From Chelonoidis abingdonii (Eukaryota; Chordata; Testudines; Testudinidae): 64,000 nt of DNA. The stretch spans positions 64,253,458 through 64,317,457 of the forward strand of contig NC_133777.1 in assembly GCF_003597395.2 (NCBI RefSeq), in the 5' to 3' direction. Both the position numbers and the translations under genes were made by a program. Below are positions 46,051 to 59,049 of the stretch, in pieces. The stretch's first letter is position 1, and each line of letters starts with the position of its first letter. Under the pieces are notes generated by a model that saw only the letters and a program-made list of their open reading frames with translations, did not search any database and was not told the origin of the DNA.

Positions 46051-46104
46051 CCTGGCCTGCCACAGCCCACTCTCACACGGAGTGGGGCAGTCTGCCCCAC
46101 TACA

Positions 46105-48638
46105 CTACTTTTTCACATTTCCATTCATTTTGTCCCCATCATTTGATTGGAAGAGGTCAACCACAAAAACTCCTGTGGCCTTTCACTTTGTTTTGGCATT
46201 CTTCGTCGCAGGACCAGCAGGTAGCCGGAAAGCTGATAATTCCTCTGAGCTTTTCAGTTCTCTGTAAATGATTCTTCCACCATCTTTCCAGGGTTTGACC
46301 TTGGTGAGTAATTATTTCTTATGCTTGTTTCGTTCATTTTGCTGACATCTTCTTTCCCAGTGATGATTTAACAGATATTGACACTAAATATGCAATCTGT
46401 GTAAACTGACCAGTGGATTCAGAGAGGAGGAATACGGAAACTTGTCTCAACATGTTCCTTTGATTAGGGAATTACCTTTTCTACAACCTCTCCCCTAAAT
46501 TGCTACAGCATGACTCCTAAATGTGCCATTACCCGATCCAATGAGCTCTCTGACTTCCTTTCAGTTAAGTAACTTTTCATTCATTTTATTTTTAATCCTA
46601 TACAGATTTTCTCAGTGTTATTTTAAACAGGTTTCTTTTTGACTAAATGGTGGTTACTTTATGCTGCTCTGAAAAGGAATTTTGAGGCCAGGTATGGATG
46701 CCTTTTCCTTGAATCATTTGCTATTGTGCTTCCAGTCATGGTTCCAATGCTGAGTTATTTTTGCTGCAAATGGTACTGTGCAAAATAAACAAAACTTACT
46801 GTGTAACTAAAAATTCCCCAGGTTGTTTGCTTTCATTCACCAATGAGTATATAATTGCAGCTAAGCCATGACCAAATCCCTTCTTTTGTACCTGTCTTTA
46901 GCCACCGCACAGCCATCTGTCTGAATTATTTGCTGTTGAATTCAATCTTGCAAAGTGTTAAGAACTTCATGGGAAGTGCATGTGACTGACTTCATTGGGG
47001 GTTCAGGACGCTCAGCATCTTTCAGGAACAGGCCCTTTATACTCCAAATATTCATGCAGATAGTATTGCAAAGACCATTAGCTAGGATTAGTTGGCATCC
47101 CCTACTGGCAGTCTATGCAGAGTGACCAAGCAGAGGGAGTGGGTGCTCAGGATGGCTTTTGAATATCCTGCACCTTGTTGAAGTAGGCTCCACACTAGCT
47201 CTGAATAAACTATCAGAGAGAGGATTAGTGGGGCCAGGCTGAGAAAGGGACGTCTGAATCCACACAGATCCAGTACCTGGGAACCTCTGCATATGAGTGC
47301 AAAAAGGCAATGGATATTATTCCAGCTGGCAGGCTGGAACATTTGCTACAGAGAGGGCTGAGCTGCAACCCAATGACCTTCTCCTGAATTGGGGGTTTGG
47401 GTGAATTCTTCTCTGCGCAACCACATTTTGTTACTTACACAAAATGTACTTATGGAGGCCTTATATTAATGGGTGGGTAGGAATTTCTTCTTGTGCTGAT
47501 GTAGGAAATGAATTACCCTTTCGTACCTAGCAGTGGCCATTCTGGGGTAGGGTTGAGGCCCATGGACCAAGCATGTTGCTGCCCGTGCTATTTCCATTTT
47601 GTAATATAAATTAAAGACGTCACTTTCTAGTGCTGTCAATTTAGTGTCTTTCTTCCAACTGAAAGTGGAAAGGAGATTAGAAAACTTCAGAATGTTCTAG
47701 AGAACTGTACAGCATCCACTTCTGACATAAATGTCCACCCTGATTTGAAATGTCTGTTCTGCAGGGGAGCATTCTGCATTGTGGCCTTGCATAGCTAATT
47801 ATTTTTCCCCATGAAGCAATAACATATGCAAACATGTCTCAGAATGATATGCCACTCTGTCTACTAGAAAGTATCTGAATGTCAATCAGCAATATGCTGT
47901 CTAGACATCTCTTGGAATAGACTGATGCCAACTGTTTCAATTTTATATTATATATACTATATATTCTTTGAATCAGTCAGATATTTAGATTCCCATCTCA
48001 TAGTTCTAAAGCATTTGTCTCTTTTCTATAAACTAAAGACTCCTTAGTTGAATATCATAGACTAGTCTACCCAATAATGCCAAATAGTAAACCAGTTTCC
48101 AAAAAAATAAATCTGTTTTTTTTCTACAGGATGTATAAAATGAGCACACTGTACTGGTAAATATGGGTCTCTAGCACAGTGCTGAGCACAGGCAGTTACA
48201 GCCAGGATATTGGATGAGGATTAAAAATTACTTCTTAGTTATGTGACAGAAGAATATTCAAGAGGTGGAACTAGGAATAACCCGTGAATGTTGTCTGATT
48301 AAGTAGAAGGGCTGTATTGTTTAGTAAGCTATTAATCATCCATCACAGAAAACTAAATATTTGTCAGGATTTAAATCTGACTTTTTAAATACATGAATAT
48401 GCATGGACACACACCAAACTGACTGTGTACACATCACTTACCCTTAAATATGTAAGAGGAATTTCTAAGTGAAATTTAGTACTTATGAAAGATGCCAAGT
48501 TGAGGGCATCTGAGTGAATTTCTATATTGTCCACAGGATATGGACAATACAGACAGCAGCTGTGCAACACCCCCCACACTCCCTGTTTAAACATCAACTC
48601 AGTCTGATTGCTTGAGATGAGAGGGTATATTTCTGTTC
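46105..48638. other. Mostly unique region, no gene recognised
   Basis: About 2.5 kb. TTCATTGGGGGTTCAGGACG with GGAACAGGCCC at 46955-47036 looks like the half-copy of a palindromic CAATGG-type repeat. AT-rich low complexity occurs at 47940-47965. Open frames at 47088-47342 lack domains. Confidence 0.45.
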
Positions 48639-48768
48639 AGGTCATGATCCTGCAGAGAATTATGCACATGCTTTAGTTTTGGCATATGAGTAGCCACACT
48701 GAGCTATGGGACTACTCACATGCTGAAAGTTAAGCACAGGCATAAATCATTGCCATACAGGGATCTTA
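48639..48768. repeat. Palindromic MITE-like repeat
   Basis: GCACATGCTTTAGTTTTGGC ATATGAGTAG on the left pairs with CTACTCACATGCTGAAAGTT AAGCACAGGC on the right. The outer ends are TCATGATCCTGCA and ACAGGGATCTTA, more diverged. It shares the arm words of 16299-16468. Confidence 0.6.
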
Positions 48769-50279
48769 GTCTGTATCATAAATATTAAGGATGAAGGTCT
48801 GGAAATCTGGAGGGGTTATGCAAATAGAACACCATAATTTACATAATCATGAATATGCACAACCATATTTACATAACCCCTGCCAAGCTGCATATTTGCA
48901 AAATAAAAGTACTGTATTGAGTGTGCCCTAAGTTGCCTCACCCTAACTATCCACTATCCCTGGAAACAGTTTCCATATCAGGAGTTTTATTTGTAGAGGC
49001 CTCCCCGTGAAGCATTTTCTCTTGCAGTGGTTCTGCCTAGGGAGGTTATTTTTCTAGAGGATTTATTCCATAGCAGAGGAATTTATTTATGGTGTAATAG
49101 TTTTGATGAGTATTAAAGGTACGTTCTATCTTTGCTTGATACATTTCTTCACAAAATAAACATCTCAGGCAGTCCCAGGGCTATGAAAAGTTGTACTAAC
49201 TCACCCCATGCCATAGGTGGATTAGAAGTGGAGAAGTATTTCTTGATAAGAGCTTTGGGCAAAGCTGCTGATGAAAGACTCATGAGTTATGACAATGACC
49301 TGATTCTGTCCCCAGCTACAGCCCCTTTATGAAGTTCTGGTGGTTTACAGTTGGTAGAACAGCATCCATTGGAATACGGCTTGTTTAATGGGTTCCCCCC
49401 ACTGCTGAACGGCTGGTGTACGGCTCCTCCAGTACCTTCCTGTGCAGTCCCTGGGGCTGGTTTTGGGGGGGGGGGATTGTTGGGGAGAGGCTAGAGTGCA
49501 TCGTGTTCCAGTCATTTTGGACCAATGTCCAGCCCTAAGCAGTCAAACAAGGTCACAATAATTTAGAGGACCCTGGGATTCCCCTAAATTATGCCAGAAA
49601 TTGAGCCCAAAATTCAGAGCATATGAAGCCACCTTTGCTATTCCCCTGCCTAGCTGCATTTCCTTTGTGGGGCAGCATACAATATGGCCCAATGTTTCTG
49701 CTTCTACAAAGTCAGGAAGATTTAGAGAAAAGATGCTGCAGTGTTGTACGAACTGAAACCTATTCTATACACCACATCTATAGCTGTCAATCATTGTTCT
49801 TGATAAACTGTTACTAGGAATGAAGAGCTGCTGTACTAGTGCTGTCAGTATTTGGCAAGAGAAGGAAATTCCACTTAAAACAGAAAAGTAGATGGATTTT
49901 ACAATCTGATTACAGTATTTTGCATAAATATATTCTCTCAGTGCTCTTCAGTAGAAGGACCTCAGAGTGCTCTCTTTCCATTCCAGAGCATTAAAAGTGA
50001 CCTGCAAATAATTTTATCAAAAATATAGTAATAGCAGAACTATGTGCTGAATGACCCAGCTAGCCACAGAACATTCATCATAACTACTTAAACCTTTCAA
50101 TAAATTATTTTGCCCCCTCTAGTGTCATGTTAGCTGGCTACATTTGTAGTCCCAGAATGCCTCATTCTAGGATAGTGTGAATAGTATCTGGGACAGCAGA
50201 AGAGCCATTTGGTCAGATAAACGGCACTCATCTTTGGTTATAATAATCATGTTTAAAACTTCTCTTCGATATCATGGCA
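48769..50279. other. No gene recognised
   Basis: About 1.5 kb of unique-looking sequence with a G run at 49466-49475. Frames at 49132-49332 and 49623-49817 have no identifiable domain. Confidence 0.45.
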
Positions 50280-50306
50280 CGCGTGCGCGCGTGTGTGTGT
50301 GTGTGT
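50280..50306. repeat. GC/GT dinucleotide microsatellite
   Basis: CGCGTGCGCGCGTGTGTGTG TGTGTGT forms an alternating purine-pyrimidine run of 27 bp that could adopt Z-DNA. Confidence 0.8.
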
Positions 50307-50888
50307 ATAGAATCATACTGTTACCTGATAGGGCATCTTCATAATCCAGACCGGTTAAGTAGTAGCTGAGAGGTCACAAAATTATGCATTCTGGAACAAC
50401 CAGCAGAGAGGAGCCATGTAGCTCAACTTTGGTGGCAGGGAACATTATTAAGAAATATTACATTAATTAATCACTCAGAGCTTATGTCTCCTTTGCTAGT
50501 TGAGCCATTCAGATATTGCTTATTTATTATAAACATTTGTTAATACGAAGTATCCTCACACGTACTAGCAACTCATAGAATAAAATGGTGCCTACCCTAA
50601 AAAGCTAACAATCTAAGTCAGCCAAATAGAACTCAATGGGAAAACACCTATTAACCATAATAGGGTAAGGATTTTGCCCCAGACGACCATGGAAAGAGAT
50701 GTAACCTACAACTGTGACAGTTTTGTTAGTGCTACAGTTTTTGTTCCTTTTCCCTCCTTCATTTATGTCCCATTATCTGATCCCTCTTGCCATTTATCCA
50801 GATAAATGTTTACCTGTTGTCTTTAAGAATGAACGCTTGGATATATATTGAGGCTGATCAGAGAAGAACGTTTTCCATTTTTGCAGCT
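50307..50888. other. No feature recognised
   Basis: Unique AT-rich sequence up to the left end of the TIR repeat at 50889. Confidence 0.45.
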
Positions 50889-51720
50889 AGAGCTGGTTGA
50901 AATTTTTTTGCAAAATTTTAATGGAAAAATAGGTTCAAATGTTGTAAGCATTTCTGTAAAAACGGCAAAGTTTTTTTTATTGTTTGAAAGTTGGGTTTGG
51001 GGTTTTTTTGGACAAAACATTTAAAACCAAAAAATGTTTGGATTGTTTCAAAATGAATCTTTTTACTCCATCAAATTGAATGAAATCAAAATGATCATTT
51101 TTCAGTTTTCTAGGTTATTCAACTCTTTTCTTTCCATTTCTCTGACCATTTCTTTAACTATTGGAAAGAGACAGAAGGGGAAGAGGGGAAATGGAAACCC
51201 TTCCCAAAAATGCAATTTGGCTCTGTCAGTCAGGAATACGGCTCTCCAGACAACCTAAGGAGCACAGCTGGCTTGTAGTAGGCTGCCTGATTGGTTGGAA
51301 GAGTCAGCAGACAGACTGTTAAGCCCAGGAGAAGCGTCAGTGCACAGGCTGCCCAAGCATTTGCCCCTAGGCTGAGAGAGCTCATGTGGCTGCCTTGTTC
51401 CAGCTCTACTCATGCCTTGTCTCATTTCAGGTAAGCTGAGCCTGATCCTGGGCTCTGATTCTGGCTGTGTCCCTTGGGTTTGGCACCTGGCCCTGATTCC
51501 TGGCAATGTGCACTGCTCTGACCACTAGGCATGACTCTTACTTGAACCACTAGGTGTGACAGGCCACATCCCTGTCACGTGATGCTATTCAGTTTGGATA
51601 AAATACAACGTATTTTTAATTGTTGCATAGAAAAATCCACAAAAAAATTTAAGCAAAACATTTTTTCACTTTGTGCCAGTTCTTTCACTGAAAATTAGCT
51701 TTCACTTTCAGACCAACTCT
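50889..51720. mobile_element. TIR repeat with AGAGCTGGT ends, composite
   Basis: The left AGAGCTGGTTGAAATTTTT and right TTTCACTTTCAGACCAACTCT ends, read in pieces, are inverted complements (AGAG(C/T)TGGT). The outer thirds are A/T-rich with AAAATTTT-type words, typical of a dispersed reptile DNA repeat; fragments lie at 38050 and 44200. The middle (51255-51590) has a different, balanced composition and is probably a later insertion. No transposase frame. Confidence 0.55.
51255..51590 (+). repeat. Unclassified repeat nested in the TIR element
   Basis: AGGAGCACAGCTGGCTTGTA, AGGCTGCCTGATTGGTTGGA, CATTTGCCCCTAGGCTGAG and GGTAAGCTGAGCCTGATCC, then CTGACCACTAGGC and TGAACCACTAGGTGTGACAG. The composition differs sharply from the A/T-rich flanks. 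From memory it resembles a dispersed turtle repeat with an ATTGG box, possibly LTR-derived. Edges and class are uncertain. Confidence 0.4.
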
Positions 51721-54700
51721 TTTTGCAGATGAACACATAGGTATTTGAGAATATATGCTTGCCATCTTCAGTGGATGAAGAAATCAGTGCTGACCCAAGC
51801 AGGTCTCCCTTCTCTCAGCTCTTGTTTTTCATACAATAGAAGTCTCTCTGCTTGATGCAAGGGGAAACTAAGTAATGTAATCTCCGATTTTATTCTACTC
51901 TAGCTCGGCCCTTATATTGCATCCATCACTGTCTTGTCTGAAAACGTAGAGAACATGAGAGATTTTCACAGATCATGGGTGAAGAAAAGTGACTCTTGAG
52001 AAGCTCTGCACTGCTACAAACACATAGTGTAGTTAGAACTAGTCTGCATGATGCTGGAAGCACACAAATATCTGGCCCACTTAGTAGCAGATATACGGCA
52101 ATGTAAGAGCTAAGGGTGCAATCACTAGCTTCCTCTATCCACTTGTTGCCATAAATGAATGTTTTTAACAGAGTCTCACTGTGGCAAGGCCAGAATCTAA
52201 GAGAGATAGGAACAGGGAATAAAAGGTTGGTTTCCCTCTCATCCATAAGAGGTTTCTTCATTATTGTTGGGTCTAAGAGACCTTGGACCTTGTATGATTT
52301 TTTTTTTCCAGCCAGATGGAAAGGTGTTGTATCAAGGTATGTGTGTCGTGGCAGGGGGAGGGGAGGGAGTGGTGGTGGGAGGCTGCAAAGCTCAAGTCAA
52401 AACAAGTATTGCTTCTCATAAAGTTTTCAAAAATATGATTTATTCCCACCCTCCCTCCTTCTCATAACCTCCATTGGTTTTAACAGTAGTGGAATTGCTT
52501 TGGACACTTCTATTACTGACCACACTAGCTCTTGCAGATGTCCAAAGGCAATCTGTGCTTAAAGCATTAATGCCTCCCTACACATAGACCCATAGCCAAA
52601 CCCTTCAGGATGCCCTTCTCTTGATAATGCCAGCACAAATATGATGGTTTGAGGCAGAAGAAAAATTGCAGAATACCAGCTAGAGCATCTAAATGCTGCC
52701 TCATCATACAAAGGCACTTTATATTGTTCTCATATATCCTGGAAACCATTTTACAAATGGCAAAGGGCACTTAGTGCTGGATACAGAGACAGGAAGGAAA
52801 GATGAGAAAGAAGTGCTTACCTGTTATTTCTTACCAAAATGAACCTGCATCTCTAATGGGATACAATGGCAGGCTTATTACAACTGACCAGTCAGTCAGT
52901 GCTAAAGGAGAAAAGGCTGTGTGTGGGATGGCAAGGGGAACAAAGACTGGGAGAGATTAAAGAATGAGAACTCAGATTCGCAGAGTGTTCTGGTGAAATT
53001 TTCTTTGGATATACTTCATTTCAGCACCATATCAGAGAAGATGATCACCTGAAATTGTCCCTATCAACACAGTGGGAAGAGACTACTTCATTGTACAAAG
53101 AAGTTGCCATAGATGACAGTCATCAGCTAGTCCTTTCAGATTTCAATTCAGTAAGATATAATGGCCATGTATGTTTTATTGTGCATATTTTGGGCTGAAC
53201 TAATCCTTGCTGAAACTCCACTAAGTTAATGGAGTTACACCCATGATTGAGTTAGCTGATTTTGCTTCAGTGCAACAAAACACTGTACCTGCTTCATTAT
53301 CTAAAACAAATTAGCTAGGACTACCTGCCTCCTGGTGCAGTATAGTGTAAAATAATACAGCACATCTGCCTGCCCTAGAGCCATATCCTGGAGCAATAAT
53401 TCTTGTACTGGAATGCAATGACAATGCAATAAAGTTTGCATTTTAAAAAGCATTTAAAGCTCACCATCTAGGGACACCTCCAGTCCTGACAGGGAACAGG
53501 CATCCTCTATGTATTACTGACAACATTTCTCTCAAGCTCATCCCATCTTTAGATGGGTGTTTCTGGGTTTTCAGTTGTCCCAGACCCTACTGATATTTTC
53601 TCGTGATCCAACCAAACAAGCAAAGCAGCCAACAGACACAGTTCTTGTAAGAATTTCTTCCCTTCCACAATATCATTGGCCTCCTCTCCACAGTCCATGT
53701 CTCTGCCTCAAATAGCTGGCTAAAACAGCTGCACTTGTTTCAGGGGTGAAGGAATTCATTTTGAAGGGTTTTTTCTTTCTTACATTTGATCCTTCAGATC
53801 AAGAAAGTTCAGACAAAACCTTTGTCATTAAAAAAAATATTTTGAAAGTGTCTCTTACATTTGATTCTTAAGATGGGAAAAGATTCCAGAAACTTTTGGG
53901 GGAGCGAAATAATAGATTTTGAAATGTTTCCCAGTCTCATATTTGTTTCCTGAAACAGTGCCAGCCTGAAGTATGAGCCAGTAGTCGGCCTTACAGTGGG
54001 GTATAGAGTGTTCTGATCTGCAGTGTTGAGACTCTCAGAATAGTGGCCACAATCCTGTCAGAGGCAGCCATCTTCTCAACCAGACCCTATCAGGGTAAGA
54101 CCAGTTTATACTTCATACTGACTCACTCCATTTTTTACCAGGACATTCAGGAGCTAAAACTTTGAAGTCAAAGACATTTATTCCACCCTATCAGGTCTCC
54201 AGGTAGGTAAACAAGACAAGGACTCTCTTCTGTCCCTTTCACTAAATGTGAGTTCTAAGGAAAGCCATGCTAAGGTAAAACATGTTTCTTCCTACAGTCC
54301 CTCACCACGGAGAAAGGTCCTCTTCCTATAGTCAGGAGAGGTTTACCCAGCTGCCTTCTTTTCATGAGGCTAAGGAGGATTCTTAGGCAACCAAGGCAGT
54401 GACACAAAGATGCTGCTGCTTATTTAATTGGGCAAGTCTGTAGAACTCTATTTAAGTTCCTTAAATGCCAGAAACTTCTTGGGAACGCTCATCAGGGGAA
54501 TGTTACAATACCAGGCCTGAGCTTTCCAGACATCAGTCCCGAGAAACATCTCCTCGTCTGTGTGTAAGTTAGAAGGAAGACCCACAGCACAGCCAATTGC
54601 TTGGATTTATGGGAATGAGGCTGTCCTTCCTACAGTTTGGATAGCAGTATCTATTTGTCATTTAAAATGGGAACCTTCCTTTTTTAGCCTTTGTTTAGCT

Positions 54701-57694
54701 CTGATACTGGAGAGAGGCAATATGATATTCCTTTGATTTGTGGAGAGCACATAAATGTTATCATAATACATAGCACTTCACATATTCGAAGCACCTTGCA
54801 AACTTTATGTACTAGGCACTATCATAATGGTACTTTAGCTTCTGTATATTCTGTATTCAGCCAGAGTTCTCAGAACACAGTGACTGCTAAGTAAATCTGA
54901 TGGCAGCCTGCAATTTTTATCCAAAATGTTTATTTTCTCACTAATACTACAATGCTACAGAGAGCCTATTAAGCTAAACTGGTGGCAACAGGCATCCTAC
55001 TAGAAAGAAAAGTTGGACTTAGTTTCTGGGAGTTAAAATCTATAGATCTGGAAGACTTGCATCTCCCTTCCGAGTTGGTTGGATTTTTCTAGTAATCAAG
55101 AGCTGTATTGGTTTGCAATATTTGTTTTATCATTTATAAAGATTTTTGGTGCTTCCAAGTTTCTACAGTTCTCCTTCATGTCTTGTCACACAGTTCTACA
55201 AGATTAAAGGAGTTTCCTTTTTACTTGGGATTAACTGAGGATGCTTACTGGGCAAAGGAAAGGCCTATGATGTCACAGAACCTTATCACATCCCAGGAAG
55301 TCTATGCCTTTTTACTACTCCCTCTAATTAGTTGATGCAGCAGCATGCTTCCCAAAACCCTATAATTCCAAGCTAGTGCTTTGTAATGCCAGAACCTGAA
55401 TTACCAGATAACCCTTTTTTTTCAGCTCACTGAAATGCTCACTAATTTGTTCAAAAAATCAAGCCAAGCAGTGACATTCTGTAGACAAATCAATGGGATT
55501 TTTAGTATTTATTTCAACCAGGATCTGGACTTCTGCAAGTTGATCATCTCATCAGTCACAAAAAAAAACACCACCTCCCCCATCTCATAAAAATGTCTCC
55601 CTACCCCATATACTCATACCCAAAGTTATCTCCTTAAACCCCACCTGCATGCTAGGTTGAGGACACTTTCATTTAAAAGAAGTCTCTCTTTTGATTTTTA
55701 AATTCCACAGAGCGCATAGATTCTTAATGCACACAAGCAATACAGCAATGTTACAGCTGTAATTAACTGTCCATCTAATGAACCAGCTCCTCTGTTCTAG
55801 CTTGAAGTCCCACTGAAGTCAATAGAACTAAGCTTATTTGCATCAACTGAGGATCTGGAATGTTTTACAGTGGTCATATACTTTGCAGCAAGGTGGACCT
55901 GGATTCTGAAGCACAGTGGTGTGGCTGATAAGAAATTCCCCTGCTCCTAGACACTATCATTTTACCCACAACTTCATTCAACAATTGACTCCATTCCCCT
56001 TTTCACTCAGCCCTCCTAACCTAACTCATCCAGTCCTGGTCTCAGAATCTAAGCCCCCTCAGCTGCTTCCAATCCAAACCCTGCCTGCTCAGAAACATGC
56101 CCCCCTTCCCACACCTATCTAACTAAGGACAGCTGCCTCCTCCACTTAACCACTCCACAGCTCAGAACCCGCTCCTACCCAACACACTCTCAAGCTCAGA
56201 AAAATCCTTCCCATACTCAGAAACCTTGTCCCTCATGCTTGACAGCCACCACCTGCAGCTCAGAAGTACCCTGTCACTACACTGGGTCTGGAAAAGAAAG
56301 TGTACAAGTGACCATGTGTAGACTCTGTACTCTTCTTGTGGAGCTAGCCCCATCAAAACCTGCATTTCCTGTACTAGCCCTCTTTCCTCTAAAGCTTATA
56401 GTCTATATGCTACAAGTTGGAAATCATTCATTGGCAGATAAGTATACTGCAAGCTCCACTATATCAGCCATATTACGCTGCTGTGATCTTAGCGGTGGTG
56501 TTTAGCCTCGTTAGCCCCTTTTCACCAGTCATCCCTGTTTGGGTGACCATCTTTAGGTTTCAGAGTCAACAACACACTCAAAGTCAGTTCACACCTTTCA
56601 GAATCATTGCTCTGCAAAGCCATGAAGACAGCATGACATGAGTTTGCGCTCATTTCACATTTTCAGTATCATCTTTGTAACTATAAGCACTAGAAACTTT
56701 TTTTTTTAAAAAGGATTCTTTATATGTTGAAATACAATTACATGGCAAGGGGTGGAGATGGACATGAGATACCCAGGGCCCTGGAGTTGATTTGGTGATT
56801 GCAAGCTCTTTCTGGATCAAAATATACAAGGAGAAAAAGGTAAGGAATCTAAGTCTCTCCTGCATCCCATCTCTACTGGCTCAAGGCAGCAAGATTTATT
56901 ATATTTAACCCACGTTACTTTCAACTTTGTTTAAAAAAAATGACAGTCTTTTATTGAGTGTCTATTATTATTTAACCAAGAATGGCCTGATGCCTATATA
57001 ATAATGCAATTTCCTAACACTCAAACAGCAAATAAATAAACTATGAGGCCTCTGGTTCTTTAAGGTTTTTCCCCAGGATGTCAGTCTCATTTTCTGTCAC
57101 TGATTGCAGGAAAAATGCCAGATGCCCAGCAAGTAAATACAGTTGCTCAGGCTGTGCTTGTTAATTACAATCAGTAAGGAAGAATTTGGTGAAGATGATG
57201 ATCTCTTCAACCCAAGAGAGAGAGAGAAAAATCAATCAAAAGGGTTAGATGAAGGATGTGCAGAGAAGGTGTGTGTGGGGGCTTTTAGCACTGAAAAACT
57301 GGCAGAGAATGTTCTTCTGAAGCACTGAAGGACAAGTATCGAAGGATAATTTTCTGAAAGCCTGGCTCCTGAACACCAAAGTTCACATATAGAAGATGGT
57401 GCTAAAATGTAACAATTGTTTTCACCTAATCTTCAAGGTATTGCATGCATAGGATTTAACTGCATAACTCCTGTGCCTAAATCCCATGCAATTTTGTAAA
57501 TGTAGGAGATAATCTAATGATTAAATAGCCCAGTGCCACTGCTAAAGTATCTGGAGAGTATGTTGGAGGTGGTGGTGATCCTAATGGCTGCCACTTGCTC
57601 CAGGGATGTACCTTTCTCTTTTGCACCGATGCTTTTCACCTAGGTTTCAGCCATTGCAGGATCTGGCCCATATGGTCCATGTTATTGAATAATC
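51721..57694. other. Long mostly unique region, no gene recognised
   Basis: About 6 kb. Small fragments of palindromic repeats are suggested at 53196-53270 (GGAGTTACACCCATGATTGA) and 55800-55862 (CCACTGAAGTCAATAGAAC, CAACTGAGGATCTGG). 54770-54830 (ATAGCACTTCACATATTCGA, GCACCTTGCAAACTTTATG) may be a short old SINE piece. Open frames such as 51926-52261, 52155-52467 and 56239-56641 lack domains. No RNA gene was seen. Confidence 0.45.
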
Positions 57695-58935
57695 GCAGAA
57701 TCATAGAACTGGAAGGGACCTCGAGAGGTCATCTAGTCCAGTCCCCTGCACTCATGGCAGGACTAGGTATTATCTGGACCATTCCTGACAGGTGTTTGTC
57801 TAACCTGCTCTTAAAAATCTCCAATGATGGAGACTCCACATCCTCCCTAGGCAATTTATTCCAGTGCTTAACCACCCTGACAATTAAGAAGTTTTTCCTA
57901 ATGTCCAACCTAAACCTCCCTTGCTGCAATATCAGCCCATTGATTCTTGTCCTATCCTCAGAGGTTAAGAACAATTTTTCTCCCTCCTCCTTTTACATAC
58001 TTGAAAACTGTTATGTTCCTTCTTGTCTTCTCTTTTCCAGACTAAACAAACCCAATTTTTTCAATCTTCCCTCATAGGTCATGTTTTCTAGGCTTTTAAT
58101 CATTTTTGTCGCTCTTCTCTGGACTCTCTCCAATTTGTTCACATCTTTCCTGAAATGTGGCTCCCAGAACTGGACACAATACTTCAGTTGAGGCCTAATC
58201 AGTGCAGAATAGTGTGGAAGAATGACTTCTTGTGTCTTGCTTACAACATTCCTGCTAATATATCCCAGAATGATGTTCGCTTTTTCTGCAACAGTGTTAC
58301 ACTGTTGACTCATACTTAGCTTGTGATCCACTATGACCTCCAGATCACTTTCCGTAGTGCTCCTTCCTAGGCCATTTTGTACATGTGCAACTGATTGTTG
58401 CTTCCTAAATGGAGTACTTTGCATTTATCCTTATTGAATTTCATCCTATTTACTTCAGGCCATTTCTTCAGTTTGTCCAGATTGTTTTGAATTTTAATCC
58501 TATCCTCCAAAGCACTTGCAACCTCTCTCAGCTTGGTATCATCCACAAACTTTATAACTGTACTCTCTATGCCATTATCTAAATCATTGATGAAGATATT
58601 GGACAGAAATGGACCCAGAACTGATCACTGCAGGACCCCACTCACTATGCCCTTGCTGCATGACTGTGAGCCACTGATAAATACTCTCTGGGAAAGATTT
58701 TCCAACCAGTTATGCATCCACCTTATAGTAGCTCCATCTAGGTTGTATTTCTCTAGTTTGTTTATGAAAAGGTCATGTGAGACAGTATCAAAAGCCTTAC
58801 TAAAGTCAAGATATACCACATCCACAGCTTTCCTCCATCCACAAGGCTTGTTACCCTGTCAAAGAAAGCTATCAGGTTGGTTTGATATGATTTGTTCTTG
58901 ACAAGTTCATGCTGACTGTTACTTATCACCTTATT
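57695..58935 (-). mobile_element. CR1 LINE, 5'-truncated copy
   Basis: The copy runs on the minus strand, with its 3' end near 57695. There AGAATCATAGAACTGGAAGG and CTCGAGAGGTCATCTAGTCC mark the terminal CR1 tail, in reverse complement. It holds the 3' UTR and about 380 codons of the reverse transcriptase, in several frames. The 5' end stops abruptly at about 58935, where a different CR1-family 3' end begins on the same strand. This is the same subfamily type as the tail at 21663 and the old fragment at 32925. Confidence 0.9.
57729..58825 (-). pseudogene. CR1 reverse transcriptase C-terminal part, frameshifted
   Basis: From 5' to 3' on the minus strand are VVYLDFSKAFDTVSHDL (RT motif A, near 58815), WMHNWLENLSQRVFISGS, the catalytic box FVDD at 58538-58549 (the family usually has FADD), SDLEVIVDHKLSMSQQC, KANIILGYISRN, ERVQRRATKMIKSLENM, LGLFSLEKRR, then RFRLDIRKNFLIVRVVKHWN KLPRE. 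At least two frame changes separate 58625-58825, 58011-58424 and 57729-57974. Both catalytic aspartates remain, but the fingers domain and everything upstream are absent. Not functional. Confidence 0.88.
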
Positions 58936-59049
58936 ATAGACTCATAGACTTTAAGGTCAGAAGGGACCATTATGATCATTTGGTCTGACCTCCTGCACAA
59001 CGCAAGCCACAGAATCTCACCCACCCACTCCTGTAACAAACCCCTAACC

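Larger units (their letters stand above)
45264..46104 (-). mobile_element. Solo LTR, minus strand, exact 5-bp TSD
   Basis: The plus strand reads TGTAACAGGTTGGG at the left and GCCCCACTACA at the right, so the segment is TG...CA with TGTA/TACA termini. CTACT flanks both sides (45259-45263 and 46105-46109). Promoter boxes appear only when it is read on the minus strand, so the LTR runs from 46104 to 45264. It has no internal coding region; the 841-bp length and exact duplication indicate a solo LTR. Many plus and minus frames within it are artefacts of its GC-rich, C-biased sequence. It is well preserved. Confidence 0.85.

Noticed and set aside
45329..46063. Several 80-110-codon frames on both strands
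   Set aside because: They lie within the GC-rich solo LTR and include its tetranucleotide array; no retroviral motif is present.
16299..48768. CRISPR-like array formed by repeated short palindromes
   Set aside because: The palindromes are kilobases apart, differ in sequence, and the genome is vertebrate.
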